Shown here: one piece after another, positions 1-8,455 of the stretch
Layout of the letters: every line of letters starts with the position of its first letter
How positions within the stretch are numbered: the first letter of the stretch is position 1
NCBI GenBank assembly: GCA_018398765.1
Contig: JAHBMJ010000037.1
Coordinates: 22,501 to 58,672, forward strand
Direction: 5' to 3'
Source: Chromera velia
Lineage: Eukaryota > Sar > Chromeraceae
DNA: 36,172 nucleotides
Program-made: the position numbers and the translations under genes
The notes under the pieces: generated by a model
Databases searched by the model: none
What the model saw: the letters and a program-made list of their open reading frames with translations, nothing else
What the model was told of the DNA's origin: nothing

Positions 1-2123
1 GTCACCGAGCGAGCGGGGAAGGACGGAAGGAGAAAAAGAGGAAGCCCGATCCCGCCTTCTCTGGATGTCTCGTCAGTTCAAGGCCCCCTTCTTCTACACA
101 CATACAAGGACACTCTCTCTCTCTCTCAGACAGACAGAAAATGACAGAGAGAAAGTTGCTTTTTCCGTCTGTCTCTCTGTCTACATGCCTTTCTTGTTCG
201 TTTCCTCCTCTGCTCAGTCAAACAGAAAAGAACATAGAGAGAGAGGGGGGGGTGTATAATGTGTGTGTGTGTGTGTAGAAGAATAATTCTTCTTCTCTCC
301 ATCTCTTTCTGTCTCTGGAGAAGGAGGTCTCTAGCTGAGACTATGTATCCGACCGGCTGGCTGTCTGTCTACTTGTCTGAATGTGGGGATTGGAAGGGGG
401 AGGGAGGGGGGTTGTTCATGCCTATCGCAGAGTAGATTCGCACTTTGCACCATTCGTATATCTCCTTCCATGCATCGTTCACGCATTCACTCAAATGAAT
501 CACTTTTGCCGAAATCGATACGTTTGATTTATTATTCAATTCAATCTTCAAGTTTATATATAAAAAATGTGTGTTAACATTATATATACTAGTATATAGA
601 CGTTTTATACTACAGTATAATTTTAAACTATATGTTATATATGTATAACATCACCCTCAATCTAGCTCTCAATATAGTTTTAATTACATTTTTTATAATG
701 TTATAAGGCGTTTTAATATTTTTTAATCTCACTGTATCATTTATTGTGCTTCCAAGTTTTTTAAAACAAAGTTTTCTAAAAAAAAATAAAGAAAGTCAGA
801 ATTAGTGTGGGAGTTAGGAGTCAGCATGTTTTGTTACATATATAGAATGATTAAACAATTGATGATTGAAATAAAAGTTTAAAAGGCGTTTTCATACTTT
901 TTTATGTCATTTAAACTTCTTTTAACAATAGAAAAACGTTTTTTATTTTACTTTTTTTTGGAGACCGTTTTGATGTTGGAGACCGTTTGAGATAGATTTG
1001 ACTTTTCTTCAGGGAGGCCTTCAGTCTGTCTCCTTCTCTGTTCGTCAGAGGGAGGAGGGCTGTTGAAGGATGAATGCATTAATTCACTGCATGGCTGCGT
1101 GAATGTATGTGTCAGTGAGAATCCAGCCTAGGTGGCTGGGGGATTTGTTCGAGCAAGGCCCAGGTACTTTGTTTTTTTGTTCTTTGCTGTCTGCTCGCGT
1201 CATACGCAGACAGTGGCATCGTTTCCTAGAGAGGCAGGACAGAGTTTCAGGGAGGCCTGAACCATATTAGACAGGAGTCTATGTATGCATGCAAGAGGTC
1301 GATCGGTCGATCGCCTCCTACTGGCAAACGGCGCATTTGAGGAAAGAGAAGACTGTGTATGCATGCTGTGTCTTGGTCTAGAGATAAGACTCATAATAAA
1401 AGAATGGAGGAAGCTTGTCCTATCCCCTCTCCCCGAGGGGTGTGTGTGGAGCTGTCTTGTTTTGGGTTCGTGGGGCTCAGGAGGGGGTGTGTGAGATTAT
1501 ATCTCGGAGTCTATATCCTTTCGCCCACAATCACGCCCCCGCTTGGCTCTGCGAGCTAGGGCATGCCGCCGCGCAATGCATGAGACGTGAATGTGTCTTT
1601 GGTATATGCACAAGTCATTCATATCCGCGCGCATTCCGTGCACGTTAATTCGATCATTGACAATCGGTTCAATCGCATGCAGGTCTATGAGTCGAAGGAT
1701 GCACGGATATGTTGTAGACGTTCTTGCCAAACCTGGTAGTCCTAGCATCGATGTATTATATACCTGGCTCTCTGTGGTTTCTTCATACAGCAGCATCATA
1801 CAAGACTACTAAAAGGAGCTTTAATATAGATGGGAAGCATTAAATTTCTCTATAAGTTCATTTTGGTGTAGAAGTAGGCTCTACACTGAGAAGCAACGTT
1901 CCCTTAGTGATACGGATTCTAGGCGCCTAAGAAGGTAGCCCAAGACTACTGGACGTCGCTAAGAATCCCTCAGTGAGATCTTGCGAGGTTAGTAGTTCAC
2001 AGAGGACCCGCAATTCCTCAGAAGGAATTATTTTGGAGGTGAAACCCAAATGCTGACTTTACCAATTCAAAGTCTTCCACCCACTCGGCACGGTAGCACC
2101 CGGAACATAAATCTTATCCTATG
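1..2123. other. Non-coding, simple-repeat and AT-rich flank
   Basis: No coding region could be supported here. Positions 1-550 hold CT, CAGA and GT simple repeats. Positions 560-1,000 are strongly AT-rich. Positions 1,000-1,800 are of mixed composition with many GCATGC words. Open frames in this stretch are short, overlap on both strands and show no recognisable protein motif. Confidence 0.6.
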
Positions 2124-2128
2124 CTATC

Positions 2129-2420
2129 TGTTGTGTACCATAATGATGAGGCTAAACAGACATAAAGACTGTATAGAGATGCACCCCGGGTTCGGCCGTC
2201 ATTCAAAGTCCAAGGACTGTTAGATAGAGGAATAGAACGAAAGCCAGACAAAGTATATCACTCTTATTGATTGATCAAACGCATTGGACAAAGCAGATGA
2301 ACGCGATAGGTCGAGAACGGATGAGGTAAACGCCCGGCGCGGCCCCGGATATGAATCCTGGCCCGGCAAAGCGAGAATATAGACCGCGTGCATGTCCCAC
2401 AACCATGGTGGCATGCAACA
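2129..2420 (-). repeat. LTR of the 2.1-kb element (3' LTR on minus strand)
   Basis: This is the left copy of the terminal direct repeat, bounded by TGTTG and CAACA. It carries a segment of about 23 bp (around 2,287-2,309) that is absent from the other copy. It is the 3' LTR if the element is read on the minus strand. Confidence 0.85.
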
Positions 2421-2422
2421 CA

Positions 2423-2452
2423 GCTTCCTTTTTCATTTCTTTCTTTTTCTTG
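2423..2452 (-). other. Polypurine tract of the 2.1-kb LTR element
   Basis: The plus strand just inside the left LTR is almost pure pyrimidine. The minus strand is therefore a purine run directly upstream of the minus-strand 3' LTR, which is where a polypurine tract is expected. This fixes the orientation together with the primer site at the other end. Confidence 0.65.
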
Positions 2453-3962
2453 GCAGAAGCCAGAAGTAGTGACAAGACGACGATGAATGAACGAACTCAG
2501 ATGAGTAAAAAAAGAAAAAGACAAGTTAGAAGGCATTTTTACAAGATAATTTCGTGATGGTAACAATGCATGATGCTGAAGAGAAGGGGTTGGAAAGAGA
2601 CGGTCACGTTCGACCGACGGAAAGTATAATAAAGAGGTTCAGAGAAGGGAGATATGCACCGGATGTACACGTAGAAAAAGAGATCATTAGTCAGAGTTAG
2701 GGAGATACATCAGCCTATGACAGGGATTATAGCAACCTGCCAACAGAGCCTCCAGATACGGGAGGTCACGGACGGAACCCATGCATGCCCACCGCACCTT
2801 GTACACATATATGGAGGTCCATGGCAAGGGGGACCACTCAATGAAGAGGAAGAGATCGCAATTAAGTGCAAAGCGGGCATTGCCAAGAGGAGGCCAAAGA
2901 GAATGAACGCAATTGAATGAAGGAACTAACAGACAGAAAGAGAAAAGGGGGGCAATCGCATACAAAGTTGTCCAATCACGTTACAAAAACCAATGAAGGG
3001 TGTCACTGAATAAAGAATAGAAAAGAAATGATGTACTAAACGACTCTTGGAACTTCAAGTGAGGAAGAGAAAAGAAGGAAGAAAGGAAAGTACAAATGAA
3101 GGTAGAAAGGAGGAAGGAATAAAGAAAAGAAAAAACTTGTCTCGCCCTTCTCTCATTCTTTGACTCTCCCCTCCAGGCCAGGCCAACACGGAGAGAACAA
3201 GTGGTGATGGAAGTGAGGAAGAACCCTCCTCATTGTCATAGTGAGAGCCCTGACAAATTCAGCAGACAGAGAGAAAAGACAGCTGTATCAACGCGTAGAA
3301 AGATATAGTTTGTGCAAATGCTAACAAAGGGCAATATACGTGGGATAGAAGCGGACGAATAGACTACCCAGCCTGTCCGTCCCGACACAAACAGCAAGCC
3401 TTGGAAGAAATTGTGAACGGTGGACCACCGAGGCCGCCCAAATTCCTGAAGAGGATCTATTTGAAAAATTGGCGAGCTGCGGCGTCATCCAGACACCCAA
3501 AGAATTGAGAGAAAGAAGTAGATGCCGAACTGCATATAGGGCGTTGAGGTTTGATATTGAAAAGGCCGGATAAAGAGATGACCGAAGAAGGGGGAGCCGA
3601 TGAGAGGCCTGGTTTGATCCAGGCGGCAGTTACCGAGGGAAGAGAGGTTGATGGCGTGATATAGAGAGAGTGAGGAGAAGATCTCCCCATACTGGTTAAA
3701 CGTTATCAATTTTAAAAGGAGAGAAAGACGGAGCACAACCGAACGAGACGGCCGGCACAACTGAAAAAAGGATATGCAGTGCATCTGCACTTTGCAAAAA
3801 AGTTATATCGAGAATGAAGAAGCCATGGAGAGGGTAAAAGCAAAGGACAACATACGTTGAGGCAGTGGCTAGCATCTTCGGAAATGGAGAGCAGAGGGGC
3901 ATGACCCAGAGTCTCATACGAACAAGTCTGGTGAGTCAGTTTAAAAAAAAAAATAAATAGAA

Positions 3963-3981
3963 CAAACCAGGTCTGGTACCA
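3963..3981 (-). other. Primer binding site, tRNA-iMet-like
   Basis: Read on the minus strand, the first bases after the 5' LTR are TGGTACCAGACCTGGTTTG, with no spacer. This resembles the complement of the initiator methionine tRNA 3' end (TGGTA-CAGA followed by GGTTT), the commonest LTR-element primer. Agreement is good but not perfect, as expected for an aged copy. Confidence 0.65.
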
Positions 3982-4250
3982 TGTTGTGTATTATAATGAT
4001 GATGTTAAACAGACATAAAGACTGTATAGAGGTGCACCCAGGGCTCGCCCGTCATTCAGAGTCCAAGGACTGTTAGATAGAGGAATAGAACGAAAGCTAG
4101 ACAAAGTACGTCACTTTTATCGATTGATCGAACGCATTGGTTGAGAACGGATAAAGTAAACGCCCAGCGTGGCCCCGGATATGAATTCTGGCCCGGCAAA
4201 GCAAGAATGTAGACCGCGTGCATATTCCACAACCACGACAGCATGCAACA
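3982..4250 (-). repeat. LTR of the 2.1-kb element (5' LTR on minus strand)
   Basis: This is the right copy of the terminal direct repeat, with TGTTG and CAACA ends, followed by the CTATC target duplication. Compared with the left copy, nearly all substitutions are transitions. Confidence 0.85.
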
Positions 4251-4255
4251 CTATC

Positions 4256-4511
4256 CTAAACGTGAATGGACTGAGCTTCTGCTACCATCTATGTGGGCTA
4301 AATAGTAAATAATAAGTTTAGTTATAACTATGTAGAGTTATAACTTACCTAGTGACTTACTTAATTACGGACATATTTAAAAACTAATTGAAAAATATTT
4401 TTTTAAAATAAGTCTAGAGGACAAAAAAAAAACTTTAATAAAGAAAAACTTTAAAACTTTAGGGTCCACACCAGAACCTAGAACTTAACTTGAATCCTGT
4501 ATTATATATAT
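4256..4511. other. AT-rich spacer
   Basis: Short AT-rich stretch between the LTR element and the next MITE. No gene or further repeat was recognised. Confidence 0.5.
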
Positions 4512-4764
4512 GGGGCAGCGCACTAAAAGTTTTTAGTAATTAACCCAGTTACGTTTGGGGGAGGGGGGGGGAGGACTGAGTTATAATTCATATCAATCTA
4601 TGGGCAATGAAACACACCCCCCTCCCTATATCACCCCTATCAAACCTCGGAGGTTAAGAAGGAGGGGTTACCAAATTAAATAATAAAAGGAGGGAGGGGG
4701 GGGGGGGCAGCTGCCTAATATAATAGTGTAACTAGGTTATCAAAAATCTTTAGTGCGCTGCCCC
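4512..4764. mobile_element. MITE with ~40-bp terminal inverted repeats
   Basis: The left end GGGGCAGCGCACTAAA continues through a run of T, TAA and CC-AGTTAC. The right end is its inverted copy (reading inward GGGGCAGCGCACTAAA, T-run, TAACC-AGTTAC). The interior is G-run and C-run rich with no open frame. The target duplication is unclear because another element sits exactly at the right terminus; TAT flanks are possible after removing that insertion. Superfamily not assigned; a 3-bp duplication would suggest PIF/Harbinger. Confidence 0.7.
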
Positions 4765-5542
4765 CTAAGCGACGCACAGTGGTAAAAAAAAAAAAAATAG
4801 ACCTTTCCAGATTTTTTTTTTCTTTTTTTCTACGAAGGATTTCCTAGAGCACTTCTAGGAGCACCTAGAGGAGCATCTTTTAGAAGTACTTTTAACTTGA
4901 AACTAAGTTCCTCGCGAACTTATTACTCAACTCAAAGTTTTAAACATCTTTTAACCCTAGTTTTAACCCTAGTTCTAGTCCTAGTTGTTGTTGTACGTTT
5001 GTCTCTACTAGTGTCTCTACTAGTGTCTTCACCATTCCATCATCGACTTTGTTGAACATGGACCAACCGATCTTTTTTTCCTTGCAAGTTGTTCAACTGC
5101 ACTGTCACCAGACTTTTCTCTCTTCTCTTTGCTGTGTCTATTAAAAAAACTAACCATGTCTTCTTGTTTTCCATTTACATTGACTTGCATCTGCCCTTTC
5201 TTTCTCGTAAATTCTGCAGCCACTTCAGTATCATCTCCATGCAGTATCGACTCATGCTCTTGGTTGAACATATTTTCACGGCTGGCCGCTGCATCTGCAT
5301 CACCACTTTGCTCATCCTCCTTCTCCTCCTCGTCTTCAGCATCTTCATACAGTTCTTCAGATGCAAAGCTATTAATCTGGAAAACATCTTCTAACCATTC
5401 TACTTCATCAAGAAGACGAAGTGCTCTCTCCTCTACCGTCTCATTCCTCCTCCTCTCTTCTTTTAAATTTTAAATAAAAAAAAAAAAGAATAGACGTTTT
5501 CAGATTTTTTTTTTTTTGTTTTTACCACTGTGCGTCGCCTAG
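4765..5542. mobile_element. TIR element with hairpin-like subterminal repeats, 8-bp TSD
   Basis: The ends are inverted copies CTA(A/G)GCGACGCACAGTGGTA followed by an A-tract. Inside each end lies an A-tract, a core of about 15 bases (AGACCTTTCCAGATT on the left, AGACGTTTTCAGATT on the right) and a T-tract, so each end can fold back on itself. Flanking octamers GCTGCCCC and GCTGCCCT form an 8-bp target duplication with one mismatch, typical of hAT-like elements. The insertion hit the right terminus of the neighbouring MITE. The interior carries an open frame of 146 codons on the minus strand. Confidence 0.72.
5029..5469 (-). pseudogene. Open frame inside the TIR element: captured exon or transposon protein remnant
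   Basis: A 146-codon frame lies between stops on the minus strand, with its first ATG only at 5,271. The translation looks protein-like. A leucine- and glutamate-rich start (VEERALRLLDEVEWLEDVF) is followed by an acidic run (EDAEDEEEKEDE) and then a basic, lysine-rich end (KKRSVGP). No transposase signature such as DDE or a BED finger was seen, and I do not recognise the family. It fills the space between the two subterminal hairpins, so it may be a host exon captured Pack-MITE style or a remnant of the element's own gene. The lack of a start codon at the 5' end fits either. Confidence 0.4.
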
Positions 5543-5550
5543 GCTGCCCT

Positions 5551-6116
5551 TATCCTCTAGTATATCCTATACATGTGTTATCTTATTCAAAAAGTCTAGT
5601 AAAGAGTTTGGCTTTATAACCAACTCATAATTACTCATCGTATATGAATTATTTATTCTGGTATTTATTTCTTGAAACGCAAACTAATTTAAGCTGCTAC
5701 TTAAGCTGTGTTTTTACTCCTAACTTTTTGTTGCTTTAGGTTGCACTTTTAATATATTTGGATGACTTTTAGCTTTACTAGTTTTAGCTGGAACTTTTTA
5801 AACAAACTGAATGTGTATAAACTGAGATTGCCTTAGCCCTTGGAAGTTGCTTCAAGTTTTATTTTAGGCATATGTAGCTCTGAGAGTTAAAGTTATTAAA
5901 TACTGTCTAGGATAAATACTGCCTAGGATTTGGGGGTTAAATACCGAATTTAGGTATAAGGTATTTATCCAGGTATTTATAATCAACTCCTGGGGAATTG
6001 AGGGGCAACTTCCCGGGCAATGACCTGAAATTGGGTATGTTTTGCAGAACTTGTTGTTCTGAAACTAGTTCTAGAAAGTTTATAAAGGCTGAAAAGACCT
6101 AAAAAGGAAGAGTAAT
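5551..6116. other. AT-rich intergenic sequence
   Basis: AT-rich DNA with GGTATTTA-type words and no supportable open frame. It is probably old repeat debris. Nothing specific was recognised. Confidence 0.5.
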
Positions 6117-6124
6117 CACCATTA

Positions 6125-6372
6125 CTAGGCGCTGTACATAAAAAAAAAGAAAAAAAAATTAGGCGTCCTCAACTTTTTTTTTTCTTTTTTTTTTTGTTAA
6201 AAGTTGTAGGTTCAAATTTTATGTGGAAAAGTCTAGGGAAAAGTATAAGTTTCAGAGTTGAAAGTGATTCTTTTCCTTTTGGAGGCACTTGAAATAAAAA
6301 TATATATATATATTTTTTTAAAAAAAATTAGGCCTTCCCAACTTTTTTTTTTTCTATGTGCAGCGCCTATAG
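6125..6372. mobile_element. 248-bp MITE related to the 4,765-5,542 element, 8-bp TSD
   Basis: The inverted ends are CTAGGCGCTGTACATA on the left and CTATAGGCGCTGCACATA on the right (reading inward). Each is followed by an A-tract, a core (ATTAGGCGTCCTCAACTT and its inverted counterpart) and a T-tract. CACCATTA occurs on both sides (6,117-6,124 and 6,373-6,380) as an exact 8-bp target duplication. The order TIR, A-tract, core, T-tract and the CTAGGCG start match the element at 4,765-5,542, so the two belong to one architectural family. No coding capacity. Confidence 0.75.
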
Positions 6373-6380
6373 CACCATTA

Positions 6381-6976
6381 TTGGTGTACTATCACGGCCC
6401 AATCACCTAAATGAGGAGAGTGTCAGGGACATATACCATGAGTTGTTAACGTACAATGTTTTTTGATATACTAATCATTACATATTTACATTAATGATAT
6501 TTTTTCAAGTATAGTTACTGAAATACTAAAAATGGTAAGTTTAAATACCAAATACCATTATTTAGGGGTTAAAAACGACCGGTTATAACCGGATGCTAGC
6601 CGGTATGCGGTATTTAACAACTCTACTGGGAGTGTTCACACCTAAAAATCTAGCCTACACTGGAACTATAATGTATGACAAGGAGAATTTCTAGAATCTT
6701 TTGTGTCACAATGATTTGTGAAACAATAATTGTAATTTTAAGAACTTTTGACTGATTCAATTAAATCATACTTATATGTGTAAAAAAAATAGTTGTATAT
6801 CACGGTTTGACACGCGTCGGGGGGCAGCGTCATAGCCGCTACGAGCTACTCACTCTATGCATGAATAAAGCCTGTATACATGAGCCCGCGAAAACAGCCC
6901 ATGCATGGATTGCAACACTCTCGAGCAGTTTATGCCTAAACCGCTCTAGGAACCGCTGCGCGCCCCTTCTTTGCTC
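6381..6976. other. AT-rich intergenic sequence with an inverted-repeat arm
   Basis: AT-rich, no gene. A 25-bp segment at 6,656-6,680 (TACACT, AACTATA, TGTATGAC) recurs inverted at 7,441-7,462, suggesting the ends of an old TIR element that contains the GTGA microsatellite. An ACCGG-TTATAA-CCGG palindrome lies near 6,579. Confidence 0.4.
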
Positions 6977-7252
6977 TTCTCCAGTGCGAGCGAGTGAGTG
7001 AATGAGTAAGTGAGTGAGGTCATAAGGTGAGTGGGGTGAGTCGGTCAGTGGGGTGAGTGAGGTGAGTGAGGTGGGTGAGGTGAATGAGTGAGTGAGTGAG
7101 TGAATGAGGTGAGTGAGGTGAGTGAGGTGAGTGAGGTGAGTGATGTGAGTGAGTGAGTGAGTGAGTGAGTGAGTGACTGAGTGAGTGAGTGAGTGAATGA
7201 GGTGAATGAATGAGTGAGTGAGTGGGTGGGGTGACTAAGCGAGTGAATGAGG
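6977..7252. repeat. GTGA / GAGGTGAGT microsatellite
   Basis: About 275 bp of imperfect GTGA repeats with interspersed GAGGTGA units. Open frames through it (Ser/His/Thr/Leu-rich on the minus strand) are produced by the repeat and are not genes. Confidence 0.9.
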
Positions 7253-7890
7253 TGAGTTTGAACTTCAACGACTCTAAAGATTTCAAGCTAGTCACTTTGA
7301 AAGTCTAAGATCAATTCAATTTTCGTCTAAAAACTTCGTTACACCTAACTTACTCTAACTATTTCATCGCACCTATTGTGACACAATTATTTGTGTCACT
7401 AGTACTAGTCTATAGGGTATTGTGTCACAATTTGAATTGTGTCACACTATAGTTTTAGTGTAATCTAGCCAAATAAAAACCTAAAATCACTGGCAGACTA
7501 TATGTTTTGCTAAGTGTTATACAAAAATCTAGCAAACAAAAATTAAAATTTCAAGAGATAAAACAATTTATACACTATTTATTTCACTTATAAGTTGTCC
7601 CAACCCCGCCTAAGTAGAAATAGGCATTAATAGACATATAGCTAGACATATAGCGGGAAAGCCCAGCGCGGAACTAGGCGCAGAACCTATCAATCTATCA
7701 ATCAGAAAACTGTTTTTTATAACTTTTAAATTATAAGTTGTTTCAAAATGGTTGATTGAGTGTTTCATACGGTTTTTTGGTTTAGGGACTCAACAATCTG
7801 GTCTGAGCGTCGAAGATGTTCATTGGACAGACATGAGGGATCAGAAAAACCTGCCAAAGTGAGATCCAGAGTCTGAAACACAACGGGACC
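7253..7890. other. AT-rich spacer downstream of the DIX gene
   Basis: No open frame supported. Several TTGTGTCAC words in both orientations cluster between 7,376 and 7,447, making short stem-loops. The 3' end of the minus-strand DIX gene lies at the right border; no clear polyadenylation signal was identified. Confidence 0.45.
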
Positions 7891-8388
7891 CTAGCTGAAC
7901 ATCATGTCAAAGTCGTTCGCCTTTCCTCCCCCTCCCGATTGCCCACCTACCCCCCCCCCGTTGGCCTCAAAGAAAAGCATGTCCGCCTGAGGAGGCGGAG
8001 GCTTGCCCGCCCCCCCTCCCGCAGCCTGTGCAGAAGGATGAGCTCCATGATCGTCAAATCCTAAAAGGTTCCCTTCAGAGGGGTGGTTGGGAGACGGGCG
8101 AGATGCAAACTTCTCCTGCTGAGAGGCCGTCTCCGGAGGGGGCGGTTTCGATCCAGAATGTCTCTCTCCCCGTGCGCCTTCTGCCTGATGGTGGTGGGAG
8201 GAGGAGACAGAGGCACGGGAGTGCGACGCCGCCTGGTGCTGGTGGGTAGAGGCCCCCCCAGACCCACCGGAGGAATCCCTGTGAGAACCCGTCCAACTGA
8301 TACGGAGAACCTGCAAACCGACAGACAGAAAGACAGCAGAAGCGGGAATGTTGCACTTTGTCCCTCCCTCACCCATACTTACATACTT

Positions 8389-8455
<67 letters not shown>

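Larger units (their letters stand above)
2129..4250 (-). mobile_element. Non-autonomous LTR retrotransposon (TRIM-like), complete
   Basis: Two direct repeats of 292 and 269 bp, each starting TGTTG and ending CAACA, flank 1,561 bp of internal sequence. The 5 bases CTATC precede the left repeat (2,124-2,128) and follow the right one (4,251-4,255), which is a 5-bp target site duplication. A tRNA primer-binding-like site abuts the right LTR and a polypurine tract abuts the left LTR, both on the minus strand, so the element reads right to left. The internal region has only short open frames with no gag, protease, reverse transcriptase or integrase motif. Mobilisation would therefore have needed enzymes from another element. 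LTRs differ by about 29 substitutions plus a gap of about 23 bp, so the insertion is not recent. Confidence 0.88.

Noticed and set aside
1800-2123. tRNA or structured RNA in the stretch before the LTR element
   Set aside because: Short GC-rich words suggested stems, but no cloverleaf with T-loop and acceptor pairing could be traced.
7020-7295. Minus-strand 91-codon Thr/His/Ser/Leu repeat protein
   Set aside because: Generated by the GTGA microsatellite.
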